A DNA stretch of 64,000 nucleotides from Letharia columbiana (GCF_014066305.1 NW_023501088.1:176501-240500), one strand, 5' to 3'; counted from the first letter of the stretch, positions 35,235-48,514 are shown. Translations and numbers: made by a program. The notes: generated by a model not told the origin, from the letters alone.

Positions 35235-36525
35235 TCATATCTGCAATATACAATCCAAGGGTTCGCCATCGCTTCTGAGCATATTTTCCAACTGTGCAGA
35301 TATCAGCCCCTTCCTTACCGCGAATTGCTAGTACCACTCACCAGCTCCAGATCTGCCAAAGCCTCTTCCGGTCTCTGCTTCTCATTACATTGCCCCGCCG
35401 CCAGCGCTTCTCCCCACTTCCTCACCTCAGGCGGGACGCCTGTCCTTTCATCGTCGACTACACTCTTCTCTTCCTTACCCTCGACGACTGTAGTTACAGT
35501 AGACCCGAAGACGGAAAGACTGACAGTACCACCTTCGCAAGCTATATTGAATTCATACCCCGTGAAGGATGTGCCGAATGAGACAGAAAAGGTACCAGTG
35601 GCGCCGGACTTTGTTTTCATGGCGGCATCAATGGTGTCCACCGGAGGCAGATGTTTCTGTAATTGAGCTGAAAACGCCGATAGACGGGTGATGGTGTTCT
35701 CAGGACCCAGTAAGAGCCGTAAGCCTGCCGTGACATGTACACCCCCATCGAGGAGAAAGCCCCCTTGATGGGTAGGATTTTTACGCCATTCGGTTTCTTG
35801 GAATGGTCTTAGCAGCAAACCACAGATACAACCGGCACACACCCATACCAAAGTATTTCCCTCCCTTGACCATGGAATACCTCTTTGCCCTGAACCCGAG
35901 AAGTCGCCCGGCCTTTTGCACCTGCTCTCGCGCATACTCGAAGCTGGCGAGGTAACGAAAGTTCTCCGCAACGCTCCACGTCACCTTCTTGCTGTCAATG
36001 TTGGCATAGTACCAACTGATTAACTCCTGAGCGTCTTTGACGTTCTCTGCTATGGGCTTTTCCGACAAAACATGCTTGCTAGCGGATAATGCGAGACGAA
36101 TGTATTCGGCCTGCTTGGGAATGGGAAGACTGATTGGCGAGTCAATACGGAAAAGTTCAGCTGTGAAGGGTGTCAAACGCTATGATGACGGCCTGGACAT
36201 CCGATCGTTTCAAGAGGTCAGCGCAGCTTTTACCAGAGCCTGAGTCGTCAGAGTAGAGTTGAACGTCGCTGTCGACGGCAAGGCTTTGCGCGCTTTTCAA
36301 GGACCTCGAGTACACCGCCTTTAAGGTCAAGTCTTTCGATGCCCGGACGGCCGGCTGTCAAGGATCAGACTAGAAGGGGAAGATGAACTCTGCATGCTGA
36401 CAAGGTGTTCTTCCCTAGCGAAGATGCCTATGCCATATCGCGAGGAACGAGTTAATATCAGCGCTCCAAGGAGACCTGTCGCAACACGTACCACCTCCAA
36501 TAATAGCCACGCCTACTGTCATCAT
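35235..36525 (-). CDS. Gfo/Idh/MocA-family NAD(P)-dependent oxidoreductase
   Basis: Six exons (36492-36525, 36402-36427, 36179-36354, 35849-36129, 35342-35796, 35235-35291) give 342 residues, the usual family size. The N-terminal Rossmann fold has VGVAIIGGGIFAREEHLPA, then LTLKAVYSRS, SDVQAVIIALPIPKQAEYI and the hallmark SEKPIAENVKDA with the catalytic-site Lys-Pro. The C-terminal sheet domain begins at ENFRY and includes FETEWRKNP and GGFLLDGGVHVTAGLRLLLG with the typical DGG..H. Family members oxidise sugars, inositols or dihydrodiols; the pattern resembles fungal D-xylose/dihydrodiol dehydrogenase-like proteins, but the substrate is unknown. Every intron (42-56 bases) restores a conserved block. 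No targeting signal. Confidence 0.88.
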
Positions 36526-37591
36526 GTACTACTCTACGGCAAATGGTGAGGCTACTCGTAGAGTTTTGTTGAATGATGGTATGAGATTGGTGGATGCATG
36601 TTCAAGAAGCTTGGGATTGAGTTTCTAGTGCCTTGAGGACATGGTCATCAAGGTAGGTACCTGCCTTTGTTTACTACCACGCTACTAGAGTTCTTGAAGC
36701 AAAGACCATCATGGTTTACTCTTTACTCTTGTGAGCTATGAACACTCACTCAATCATTTCGCCAGCACCAACCCTAGATCGAAAACCCTAGACCTTTCGA
36801 TCTCTTCGTCGACATTAGACTCGCCTTATAATCACCGGAGAACAGCACTTTGTAACTTCTTTCGAGCTTTCCAGCCTCCACTCCCATTCGCCGACGCCAT
36901 TCCCATTCTTCTCCGCGAAGAAGTGTCCACCAGGGGACACCTCTTCTGGCGATTGCATCTGAGTAGCATGGCCCGATCCTTGTCACATCCTGAGCCACTG
37001 CCACGTTTGTACTCCCTTTGGCGACCACCGTTTTTCGTTGCTCCCGATCATCTTTCTTCACTTTCGTCATCCCGTCTACCGCCTTCCTTGAGGCCATCAA
37101 TATCAACGTGGAGACTGGGCGCCCAAGACAATGGTTGTTATCATTCCGTGCTTACTTTTTGAGTCAATTTCCCTATGGTGACCCTAAATTATCGGTGCGA
37201 AGCAGTTGTTGGACTACCGCAGATGGTAGTGTTGTACCTCTGCTATCAGATGTTGAAGGAACATTGGAATGTGAGAATTATGAATCCATTGCGCTTTAGC
37301 GCTTCCCGCCCTTAACTTCGAAAACCCCAGAGGCACACTCCTAAGTAAGTAAACAATTCTTCTTCCATGGGGACGGTAGATTCAAAAAAATTTCAAAAAG
37401 TAAATCCTTTGTACATTCTATGTGATACGTCTATCGTTTAGCATCTCGCCAATGTCATGTCTGTTGCCAGCTTCGATCTAAAAGGGGTATCAACCTGAAA
37501 TAAAAACCCTCCACTTCCAAATGAACGCGGATGCAGCATCTAGACTTTAGCCGTGCGTAGATGATGCCAAGTGCATGCATCGTGCTCTGAC
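36526..37591. other. Intergenic: oxidoreductase promoter and tfc3 3' flank
   Basis: About 1.07 kb. Overlapping frames on both strands at 36731-37162 and 36774-37106 lack motifs and good starts. One GGTAGGTACCTGCC motif occurs near 36652. No supported gene. Confidence 0.45.
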
Positions 37592-40500
37592 TTAGCATAA
37601 AACATTCTCAATCGTTCCGTCAAGTTCCATCGTGATCACGTCTTGGACATTCTCCCCTTCTCTCTCTTTTCCATTTTCCTTTCCATCTCCTTTCTCGCCT
37701 CCCTTTTTGTCTCCCACATCTTCACCTGACCGCTCCTCACTGTTCCCGCCAGTCCCCAAAGCCAACCACCACCACTCATCCTCGACACTGAACCCTTGGC
37801 CGACTCGTTTCGCGGCTTTTGCATTGACCAGCCATTCAAGGATCTCTTGCAGCTCCCAAATATCCATAGCCGGTCTCATCACTTTCTCTAACTCCGAAGC
37901 CCCAACACCAGGTCTTACTACCAGCACAGCCACGACTGCCGCAAGAGCCATCTCCCACATCACGGGCACGAGCGAGCCATGAATATCGTACCACAGTGGG
38001 ATCTTTGCCATCGGATCTTGCAGGTGCTGAGACGGTGGCGTCGGAAGAGGAGGCAGCGGGTTCCCATAGATGTAGGCAGGCGAAGGCCGGAGCTCGAGAC
38101 TGAAATTCAACCGCCGTTTATCCATCTGCCGAGTCTCATAGCCACCATCAGTCTGGCCCCACTTATTCATCGGTACATCAATTGGCACGATTGTGATACG
38201 TTGATGCGCGAGGAGGTTGACAATAACGATCATGTCGCCGTCGTCAGCGGCGTGTGAGTAATTGGCAAACCCTTTCTCCCCAAAGTCATGATCGAGTTGC
38301 TGCTTGTAAGCTGCCGCTTGGTGGAAATGAGCAGATTGCAGATTCTTCTTGAAACGGGAGACGAGAAAATCGCTAATGTCGTAGTTGCGGCCGGGAATAA
38401 GGCGGCCTTTGTTTTCTTGAGCGAGGACACGATCAAAGAGTAGCTGTTTGAGAGCATCCTCGACAGTGCGATCCGGGAACGTCGAGAGCTTGGCACGGGC
38501 CACAGAAGGATTGTAGGTGGACTCGGGCGTCATGATGTTGGCACGGATCCAGGATTTTGCGGTTATGAAATCTTCTGCATCTTCTGGTCGAGCACCTTGT
38601 CGTTCTCGAATTAGAGGCAAGACATAGGGGTCTCTATGCACAATCTTTGTTCTTCTGGCTAAGACGGAAGAGCCGTCGATCTCGTAATATTCATTGATCT
38701 CGTTGTGGTATCTCTCGTTCAGCGTGTATAGGCCATCAAACTCAGATCGCTCCACTGGAAGTTCCGGTAACGACTGGGTAGGTGTGTTTACGTTGGCCAT
38801 TGTCCATTCGACAAGCCACTTCCAGTCGTAGTCTTCCAAATTGTCATAGTCAATGGCGGGCACTATACCCTCCTCGTATGCGCTTGCAAAGATGCTCTGG
38901 AAGTCTGACTCCATCTTGGGCAAAAAAAGCTTATACTTTTGCAGCGTGAGACTCCACCGGCTGTGAACAAACATTTGGGTGTATGTTGGCTCGAAAACTT
39001 TAGCAACGAGTACCCAGTCAATGCGTTTGTCAAGCCCTCCTGTCAGCGCCCGGATGACCATAACGGCAGTGAGTAGGCGTTCTTCGCCATTCTCGCCGAG
39101 AGACTTCGCTTGACGCGGCCCACGTACCCTACGTAGCTTAGTGGGTCGGTGTTCTTGATCCAATTCCACTTGTTTGGAGGCCTGGTCTGGAGTCCCGATT
39201 TCCGCTAAAGATGTTAGGCGGCGGCGCTTGAGCGGTGTCCGAGTTTCAGCTGCCGCGGGATCAATGCCTCTACTACCGGTGCTGAATATGCTGTGTACTA
39301 TCCTGGGTCTGAAGCCATTGTTCCTGGGAAACGGCCTGGACATGAGGTGGCCATCCTTGAGGCGGACGGTGACTTGCTTTGCAGCTTCCATATCAGCCTT
39401 GACCACTTCGACAGTTTTATGAGTATGTGAAAACACATGGTTCACAAATGGCCAGCCCACGAGGACAACGTTGTTTACCTCATTTGCTTCAAGCTCCCGC
39501 CTCAACAAACGATCTACTTCTTCGTCGAACGGCGTCTTTTCTATTTTTTGCGAGTCCTGCAGCGACAGCGGCCGGGTACTCCTACGATGTGAGCTATGTG
39601 GGTGTACGGTTTTGAGGCTTGCAGCATACGGGTCTAAAGCCGTACCGCGATACGCAAAGATCTTCCGAGGAGGTCGAAGCCCAGAGAAGGTTACCGAAAA
39701 TGTGCCAGTGGCGCGGTAGAAGTAGTGGGCGGGATCCATGAAGCTGACGAGTAGAACCCTCTCCTGATACGAGGTTCCAGAGCCTTCCGCATGAGCAGCT
39801 ACTGGCCACCCAGAGACACGAGATAAGGGCAATTCGGGTGACGGAGATGCTGTTGTGCTTAGACTCCCACGCCGCGTAGTACTCGAAGTCGGAGGCACTT
39901 CTCTCATCTCCTCTAGACCAATTTGTTTCAGTCCTAGATCATCTCCTGGCCGCACAGTTCTATTGAAATTGGCCTCCCCAGCGTATGGTGGAGTGTACGG
40001 GAAAGGTTGATTTCTTGGTCCAGCAGTAATCAAAGCAGCACTTCTGGATGTTGGAGCCTGCCGTGGAGGAAAGGTTGGACGAATTGGTGCATATGAAGAT
40101 TCGAATAGACCAGGATTGGAATCGGTGTACAGCAAGGAAGACCTGGTCGAGTTAGCCAGCGCTTGCTTGCGTTCAATTCGGGCAGCATTTTCTGCCATCT
40201 TTCGCATGCGTTGTCTGGCGTGTTCGCTAAGATCGAGAGGTATTGGGGCTTCTGGTGTGCCGATTTGCACATCATTTTCGGCCGCTGCCATCAGGACCGT
40301 GGGTCTTTGTTCCTCAAAGTTGAAGTCTGAGAAAGCATAGTTTGATGGCAACCATATCAATGAAAATGGATTGCTGACTGGGTTGACGGGTATAGTTGGC
40401 AAAGAATTTACCTGTGGTCGTACAGGTTTCTTGATGCTGGCCAGACGCTCGACACGCTTTTGGCCTCTCCTTCTGCTTGAGCGGTTTGCAGTAGGTTTTG

Positions 40501-43500
40501 GCAGGACCTTTCTACCAAGACCGGGTGCGGCGTGAGCCGTGTTTGTGGTGGCTCGCTGGATAAAGGGTTCGGTAATAGGCTCGTTAGCATCAGCGTGTCC
40601 AAGCTCCTGCTGGTCTTGTTCTTTCAATGCTTTCAGCCTAGCTACGGCAGTTCTCTCTTTCCCATCCATCATCTTCTTGGCGCGGTCCAGTCGGCGCAGT
40701 TCCGCAGACTCCGGTGCAGACGAGTCTTGTACTGGTTCCTCAGTCATGTTGTCTGAAGTTTCTTCGCTGTCATTCTTGTTGTCGGGAATTTTTATACTCG
40801 AAAAACCTTGTGGTGGCAAGACAGCCATGGGAACAAAGTATCTGGGGTGGTAAGCCACCATGTTTGTCTGGGTCTCTTTGACTTTGGGGTCGGTAGTGTC
40901 AATAGTTGGCAAGACGAGCATACTCTTGGTGACAGTAACTCCCTGTCTGGTCTGAGAGGCGAAGGTGATCTGTCGAAGTTTGTTCTCTTTGATCAATGCA
41001 TTGACAGCATTGCTTATAGTCTTTGCCTCTGGCGTTCCTTCTTGCCCTCTCCGTTTCCATTCACTGGCGAAAGGCGAACTCATCTCTTTATGACTAGGGA
41101 AGACACCTTCGCATTTGTTTACGATGTCCATTATGATATTTTTCCGTAACATTGCGGTGGAACCTCCTTGCCTGCTTACCTTATTGATCGACTGCCTATT
41201 CGAAGGCTTGCTGGCTTCCAGGGTAGAAGACTGAGATGATTGTACGGCCTGAATTGTGGCAACTTCGCTCTGCGTGGTTTTAGAGTTTTCAAGTACAGAA
41301 CCACTTGAACTCAACTCGCTCGACTCTTTCGTATCTGGTTGCCTTTCTGGCGTACGACTACGCTCTTCATTTTCGATGGGTGATTTTCCGTATACCTGGT
41401 CAACGCTTGGGGACAGTGCTGCTATTTCTAGAGGTGTGCTCGGTTTGCTGATGGGTTTAGAAGATTCCATAGTCGGTGACGAGTGTCTACTATACGGACT
41501 TGCAGAGAAAGGATCAAATGGAGCTGCGCCACGAGTAGGCTGCGGAGATGCTGTGCGCTTTCTCTTCGTTCCAGCAGTATCAACGTACAGGGAAATGTAG
41601 GTAGATATTGGCTGAGTGGCGGGGTGAGAAGAGACAGGCGATGGCAAAAATGTCGACCTTGATAGATCTGGCTGGCCTTCAGGTTGGGTATATGGTATAG
41701 GGGCTGGCTCTGCAACCCGTGATGTCGGCGTCTGCGTTCTGCTTCCTAGGCAAGACATCTGCTCAGAGGCTGTGGTTGGCTTCACGTACCAGTCCAATTT
41801 GCTCAACCTTGTGGATTTGAAGACAGCAAGCTTGAAATGCATAGGCCGAAAGTCTCGAGGTTCACAAGGCCTCTTCCTCCGAGGAGTCGTCTTACCGATA
41901 AAGACACCGGCATTGGATCTTATGATGGTCTCCAATTGGTGTTGGTAGTGTTTTGACATGAACTTCTCCCAGCCGGGGTACATCCCTTCATTACGGGCAT
42001 TGAGCTGCATGTTTGATGTTCCCAGCGATGCTTCTCGTGCGGGCACAGTAACGAGTTTTTGTGCCACTGCTGAAGAGGTAATTGGTGTTGTAAGGTGCTC
42101 GTCGTGTTGTGATAACATGTGCGCAGTACGTTTCCGCTTCTGTCCTGCTCTGAATATGTGTAGCTCATCTTGTGGCAGAAAAGAGCCCGAGTGGGCAGCC
42201 ATCGAGGGCAAATATTTGTACTGAAGAGGTATTGTATGTTCCTCGCCGTTCTCCAATGGGACGTTCGCTGTTCGTTTCCGCTTTTGTCCTGCTTTAGCTG
42301 TGGACGACATATCTGGTGGCAGAAACGAGCCTGAGTGGGCAGCGATTGAGGGCAGAAATTTGAAATGAGGGTCCAATAGTCGCTTTGGTTTTGCGGGTCG
42401 GGCTTGCTTACGCTTGACATTATTCTGCAAAGTGTGTGCGGTCGAAATCTCCATTGCTAAGGAGGGTGGGCGAACATACGGCCAAGAATGTGCAGCTACG
42501 GACGGGAGATAAACCATAGATTCCTGGTTCGACACGCGCTGCCCACGTCCCCGTGTCCGAGTTGGAAGGATTGGAGGTCCTTCTTCTAGATCTTTACCTT
42601 TTGGCTCTAGGTGGGCACGCTTCCGCCATGCTGGGACAAAATGAGTATGGGCAGCCATCGAAGGCCGGTATCGAGTGTCCTTCCAATGTCTACCCTTGGG
42701 TTTTGCTTCGTCTGGGTCTGGTTCTGGCATTGGCTCCCCAGCAAAGTTGTGAAGTACTCGGGCTCTTGAAGACTTTGGAAGTGGCAATTCTCCCTCTTGC
42801 TTGCGTGAGTCATCCCTCTCCGCCAGCACTTCATAGGCGGCTACCATAGCGTCTTCTCCACCTTCAATGCGCTGAACGATTTCCTTTTCAACCTTGACGA
42901 TCTCGTACTTCTCGAACATTGCTTGCGACTGAAATAAGTAGTCGACATCGTCTGAGGTCATGGTATCGAAGTTGGCCGGGATGCCGGTCTTGGGATACTT
43001 GCGCGGCCGGCCCAATGGCTTTGAATTCGATTCTCTGACAGGCTTACGCCTTGGAGTCTGGAATCCAGTTGCTTGTCCCTTGGCTGGTACCACACCAGGG
43101 AGCTTGGACACCGCTACCCTTTCGGGCTCAGTCGCCTGTGTCTTGGTTGATACAGTATCGGACGTCGTTGACAGCGCTACCTTTGGGGGCTTCATTGCTC
43201 GTGCTTTGATTGGCGCAGCCTGAGAAGGCGTGGACGCCGCTTTCTTGGGAGTAGATCCATTACCAATAGTAACAGAGTGTCGCTGGTGGCTTTTGTATCG
43301 GATACCTAGTCCACATTTAATGAACACAAAACACGGTCTATGACTATATTGCTTACCATGACTGCCATCAGCCTTCTTGCTGAAGACAGGGTCAGTAGCA
43401 GAGATGTGCAGAGGGTCGACTTTGAGTGCTGAGACACATTCTTCAAGAGTAGCATCATTCTGGCGCCCTTGAAACTGGTTTTCTTCGAGTCTCGGGAAAC

Positions 43501-45210
43501 CATACTCATCCACGTCAGGTTTAGCGTCTAATGCTGCAGCGACGTTCTTGCCTATCGTCACATCGCTGGCGACGGTTCTTACTGCTTCCCAGAAGCCTGT
43601 ACCGCCATCAACAAGCTTCTTGAAATTTTCATATGTGTAGTAGATGTAGATTTGAGTCTTGCCCTTGAGAACGGTGTCTCGCACGATAGATAAGTGACGA
43701 AGATGTAGGGGCTGTGATACTTGCCAGGAATCCGCCAACCGCGAGACGTAGTCGTCCAGAGGTCTTCTGACATGGTCGCCCATCAGATTATGCCTAATCT
43801 CCTGTTTATGAAATTAGCGAATTTGTCTCACTTGCTATGGGAGAGAGCGTCTACGCACAGTCATACTCATGCCTTTGATGCCAGCCCGATCGACAAGCTC
43901 AAAAATTTGGTTGTTGATGGATCGATCAGCTGTCCATGAAGGGACTGTCCGACTACCTGAAAAAGCGATATCTCCTGCCACGCTTTCAGGGGCGACTGTT
44001 GAAGATGATTCTCCTGGTGCCTGTCTATCTTGGTCTCGCTGACCTTTTTTGTTCACGCGCTTCCCTTTCCCTGCTGATGAGGGGCCTGGATCGCTTGTCT
44101 GCTTTTTCTGATCCAAATTACTGTTGACGAAGCGCTTCAGAATGCATTGGCTCGTATGAAGTATCCTCTTTGGGTTGACCAATTGAACAGCCAGACGCTT
44201 TTTCTCGACATACCCACCATCATGTAGGCGGTCAGTTCGGGCTGGGAGAGAACGCTTATCCTGGCCACTGATTCTGACGAGATCATGTTGCAAGATACCC
44301 TTGGGTCCACACGCTGCTATTATAGAAAGGCAGACGAAGTCGAGAGACTTAATTTTGCTGGAGTCGGGGCCATGTCCAGCTAAGGCGTGCCACATGCAAT
44401 TCTCGCTCGCGTAGAGTCGGATCCCGGGATCGAATTTCGACTGTTGGGGAACCGCAGCATCTTTTGTTTCGGCTGTCAGAGTAGTATCGCCGTCTCGTAC
44501 TGTTGAAGCGTCAGATACGTGTGAGGAGAAAGCAGCGTCGGGAAGGTTAGTTTCCTGAGAGACGAGGGCCGACTGCTCAGATTGCTCGATGGCAGCGTTG
44601 CGTGCTTCCACTTCGGAGAGCGTTAGCTTCTTGTGCCCGGCATGGCTTCCTAACCGAATGTCGGGATTTTTGATGAGCCAGTTCCAGACTTGCTCGAGAA
44701 AAGGCCTGTCAACGTTGGAAGCAATGCCAGGATGAGGAACAGTATCGTCTCTGTCTTGAACCTGACTGTCTTCGATTGGATTAGCGTAATAGCCTTCGAC
44801 ATGGGCAATGAAATCTAGAGGTAACGCTCCTGATCACTATTAGCAAACGTTTAACCCATCATGTAAGATGTTGGCTAGAATTGGTTTAATTGTGAAAGAA
44901 AATCCTCTCTTTAGCTACTGGATGGGTGATTCAACCGCCACAAGCTTGCAGAAACAGCCCGAGTTCTAGTTGACGAGTTTTGAAACCACACAAAAGTTTC
45001 CCCCCGCAAAAAGAGGGTTGGATTCTCGTCTGGTAATATGGTGCAATGGCGAGAAAATGCAAAGAAAAGGTGGGAACATGCAAGGTATGGGTAGCTCGAA
45101 CGCTCGAACGCTGACGACGGAGAAAACATGAGAATTGACTCACCATGTTCGCCACAAAGAGCAATCTGGTCGACCAGATGACGGATCAGACCGTTCAAAC
45201 TTTTTGCCAT
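37592..45210 (-). CDS. tfc3: TFIIIC largest subunit Tfc3 (B-block binding, tau138-like)
   Basis: Subunit of the RNA polymerase III factor TFIIIC that reads the B box of tRNA genes. Four exons (45144-45210, 43859-44829, 43357-43801, 37592-43305) give 2398 residues, in frame throughout; further in-frame introns cannot be excluded. The N-terminus opens MAKSLNGLIRHLVDQIAL. A winged-helix B-block domain lies near residues 180-240 (SLDFVCLSIIAACGPKGI, HDLVRISGQDKRSLPARTD, VEKKRLAVQL). Long low-complexity stretches follow with repeated YLPSVAAHS/FLPSIAAHS-like units (about residues 820-940 when counted through the large exon). The C-terminal third is folded (ALTGGLDKRIDWVLVAKVF, HSRWSLTLQKYK, KWLVEWTMAN, ADDGDMIVIVNLLAHQRI). 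Nuclear. It is the largest gene in the window. Confidence 0.9.
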
Positions 45211-45706
45211 AATTTGAGAAACATTGTGACCCTCCCTTAAAAGGGTCCTTGGATAGTAAAAAGATTAAGCCATGAATGGCGATAGCGAGATTCGAACGTC
45301 GGTCTTCATATTTGGTCAGATATGGTAAGTAGGTGCTTTGGTTGGGCGGCCAGTTGTGGTGTAAAGTATCTTAGCCTAAAGATGAGTGTTCAGCGGTCGG
45401 AGTTTTGGGGGGGGGGGGGCTGGTTCCCACGGAGATTAGTTTTAAAGGCCGGCGCTAGCGATTCGCTCTGGATAATGGCCGGCAAGTGAAGTAAATAAAG
45501 TAACAGGGAAGGCCTTAGGCCAGTTAGTCGGTTGTGGGACTATTACAATGGGAGGACAGACATTGGAATAAAGATTTCCTATATTTGAACATTGTCCCAT
45601 ATCTCGAATCGATGTGGTATCACAATATCAACATACGTAATTGAGACCCCGCCCCTGGTATGCCTCCACCTGGTCAACGCCATTGGTATCGCAAGTTCAC
45701 CAAATT
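45211..45706. promoter_or_regulatory. tfc3 upstream region with 13-base G run
   Basis: 496 bases between the tfc3 start and the Aim6-like stop on the same strand. Contains a 13-base G run (45407-45419). A GATTCGAAC stretch near 45291 resembles a tRNA B box on the minus strand but has no pairing T stem. No other gene. Confidence 0.5.
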
Positions 45707-47294
45707 TCATAAACGTAAAACAGCTGGACTGTCGACAGAGTCTTCAATACCTCCATGCACATCATTAGAGGCGCCTTTCATTCGTTTCCACCAACCATGG
45801 TGTCGGTTCCAATTCCTGCGCGTTGCCCCTTTCAGGTCGTCGACGTTTAATAAGTCCACCCCTTCCTTCACCAGCACATCCCAAACATGGTTTCGCAGGC
45901 TGATCGGCCAGAACGGGAGGTCCCAGTATCTCGCCTTCAAGCCTCTTCTGTGTGCACCCTTGATCTGGCCTCGAAGCAGATCCATTTGGTGGTCCGAGAA
46001 CTGGCCGTCCCACAATTGCCCGATTGCGTCTCCAAATGACACACTTGCATAGTAGGAGTTACTAGTGGTGTAGGCGTTGGCATCGCCAGAAATAGTCCTA
46101 GACTTGCCTTGACCCTCTTCATCTGATCGCCTTTTCCTGGCGTTTCCTAATGACACTTTGGTAGTGTCGGCCAATTTCTCATTCTCATCGGAGAGTGGCT
46201 CTCCCTGCATGGTACCCTTTGGCGGTTCCTCATTTATACTCGTCGCAGTTGATAAGTCGCCGCTGGTGGTACCTCCATACATCTCACTGAGAGGAGCATC
46301 GAAGAACACATCGTGATGGGGATTGGTTTCCTCCGAGTTCACCATATCAAAAGGCGTGTTACCTGTCCCAACGACTGTGATGGGACCCCGAGTGATTTGG
46401 GTGCCGTTGGACCGAGTCAAATAGTTCTTTTCTCGTAGTGGCTGAAGTGCCGATTGTACGTGAGGCCAAAGGGCTGATCCAGATGTTTTGAAGTCAATGA
46501 GAAGAATGAGAGTCTGCTCAGGGTCTGTGTCGAAAACACCATGTGGCTGAGAGGTGTCGTCTGGAAGTATAGTCAATCTTGGGTTCTGCTTTGACAAGAC
46601 GTCGAGAAGCGGGTTGATGTAGAGGCTGTCGAGCGTACGGTTGGGCGTCAGGCTTGCAACGGAGTGTCCGACGAACAATTCCTCGTCGAATAACCAAATA
46701 TCGGCCTCCACGCCGATACAACCAACTTCTATCGCGGAGAACAGAGGCACTCTCCGCCAATAGTCATTGTGCGAATGGCATGGCATGGGAATGATGTCCC
46801 GTGAAAAGTCCGTGGGCCACGACGACAAGCCTGCCCCAATGTGCCCTGGGCGGCCCCACGAGTCCACAATGCGGTGTATACTATCGGGAAGGATAATTAC
46901 GACGAGGCTGCCGATTAGGTTGAGGAGCTGTATCACTCCACTATCAAGGAAGTCAGCATCTGCAGCGTCACGGGGCCATTTCGAGTCCGTACAGAAGCAC
47001 CAGTATACCAAGACTTATGTTTAAACATAACCTCGATCTTTTCCGTTTGTTCAACGTTGGCTTTTCCCCAATGTCATTGCCAGGTCTTGAAGGTTTCCGC
47101 CGCGATCTGCGAGGGTTCTGTGAAGATAGGAAAGCCCTCCACTTTGGCTTGTGTAGGGTGGGATTGGTGGACTGACTATCCTCTTCTAACAAGGGCTCTG
47201 AAGCTGAGAATTGGCAGCTACTCTGCGAAGGAGCATCGTCAATGTAGAGATCCCGGGACGTGAGACCGACGGTCTCCTCGTCGGACCTGCGCAT
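45707..47294 (-). CDS. aim6: Aim6-like PLC/GDPD-fold phosphodiesterase, membrane-anchored
   Basis: Two exons (46993-47294, 45707-46940; intron 46941-46992) give 511 residues. The first ~85 residues are polar and basic. The intron then splits a long hydrophobic segment (LGILVLLGVIQLLNLIGSLV), which should be a membrane anchor. The catalytic fold is PLC-like TIM barrel: CHSHNDYWR (His, Asn, Asp), GVEADIWLFDEELFVGH, LILLIDFK and, late, RGLKARYWDLPFWP plus VDLLNVDDL. This matches the yeast Aim6 family, named for a mitochondrial inheritance phenotype, whose substrate is unknown. An insert of roughly 60 charged residues (EEPPKGTMQGEPLSDENEK) interrupts the barrel. It lies upstream of tfc3 on the same strand. 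Confidence 0.88.
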
Positions 47295-48514
47295 GATAAA
47301 TCAATATAGTGTTATTCTGTGGTGGCTAATGCACCGTATGCCTTGATTTTTCGCTTAGACGTCCTCTGGATTTGGAATATGTTGCCGGGACTGTGATAGA
47401 GATAGGGAGCGAGATGGATTTGAACGGTTTATTGTAATGAATGTATTTGTGGTTGCTTCAAGCTTTGGTTTTGGTGGGCTTCTTGGTAGGTAGGTAGGTA
47501 AGAAGTTGGGCAGGTAGTAATGGAGGGGCAAGTGGCATTACAAAGGTGTGAAGGATGGCGTGCTGCGAGTTGCTTTGATTTTGGATAGAGGGTGTGAGGC
47601 TATTATGTCAGGGAGTCCGGACTGGTGAGGAAGACGGGCGGATGCTCATTCATGAATTGGAGCCAGATTGGTCTCGGTCAGCTGCAGGAATAGTGTGCTG
47701 ATTGTTTCCGATATTTTTCAAAAGCGTGCGCCGGCAATTGAATTCAATTCGTCCGCCAAATGATGATGATCAAACAGCGACTGAGTTCCGGCTTGTCTCA
47801 TTATCCATTTTTTTTCATTGACAATTGATGCAAAGCAACATACAGGTACAAGTGAAGAGTATTGTAGCTGAGTGAGAATGCTGATTATTGAGCTCATCAT
47901 GCAAGCACTCTAGGAGTATTCTGGGTATTATTCACTATTCACTCGGAAAAGCGTCCAAGTTTCGGAGATGGACGAGGGGAAGTATTTTGATGCCAGATCT
48001 CTTGGCAAGCGGGAGGTCCCTTTTTACTAGCAGGCATCCTTTGGTCTCACTTGCATAAAGTACCTTACAGTACCGTACCTACTGGCTTAGGTACATGTAA
48101 AGTACCTTAACCCCACGCTTCCAGGCACTCACTGTATTATTAAGGTATTATAGGCTTAATCTTTGTCGCAAAATTTGCAAAATCTCCACAAATACCTTAC
48201 TGTAGTATTACTGCAAGCCAAGACACAAAGAACGCTGTCCTTTATTGGCAACTCTATCAATCATACCTACCAATCATACCTACCAATCATACCGATCATG
48301 TAAATTACTGGATTGTGGCATGTATGTAAGATCTTACCTACCTCATTGAAGCTCGGCCGAGGTGTCTCGGATCTACCAACATCGGCCATCTAAAGTAATG
48401 TACCCGGGGACGTGGACTTCCGTACTCGTACCAATACCCAGCTCATACTGCACTGTGGGCAGGGTGATGGAAGGATACGGGCATTGAATTAAACGATTTG
48501 CACCCCCAGTCAGC
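47295..48514. promoter_or_regulatory. Divergent promoter region rich in short repeats
   Basis: 1.22 kb between the Aim6-like gene and the Lys-rich gene. It holds a GGTA tetranucleotide run (about 47488-47504), several GTACCTTA/AAGTACC motifs (about 48058-48110), and a 13-base tandem repeat (48258-48293). No gene is supported. Confidence 0.5.
48258..48293. repeat. 13-base tandem repeat CAATCATACCTAC, 2.8 copies
   Basis: Copies start at 48258, 48271 and 48284 and are identical over the repeated part; the last stops after ten bases. It lies about 220 bases upstream of the Lys-rich gene start. It could be a short minisatellite or clustered factor sites. Confidence 0.85.

Noticed and set aside
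36731..37162. Overlapping open frames on both strands downstream of tfc3
   Set aside because: The plus-strand frame starts with GTG; neither strand shows a family motif or splice structure. A 107-residue minus-strand frame from an internal ATG is possible but unsupported.
45270..45335. tRNA-like B-box sequence (GATTCGAAC, minus strand) near the tfc3 promoter
   Set aside because: The bases either side of the loop cannot form a T stem and no matching acceptor or anticodon arm is present.
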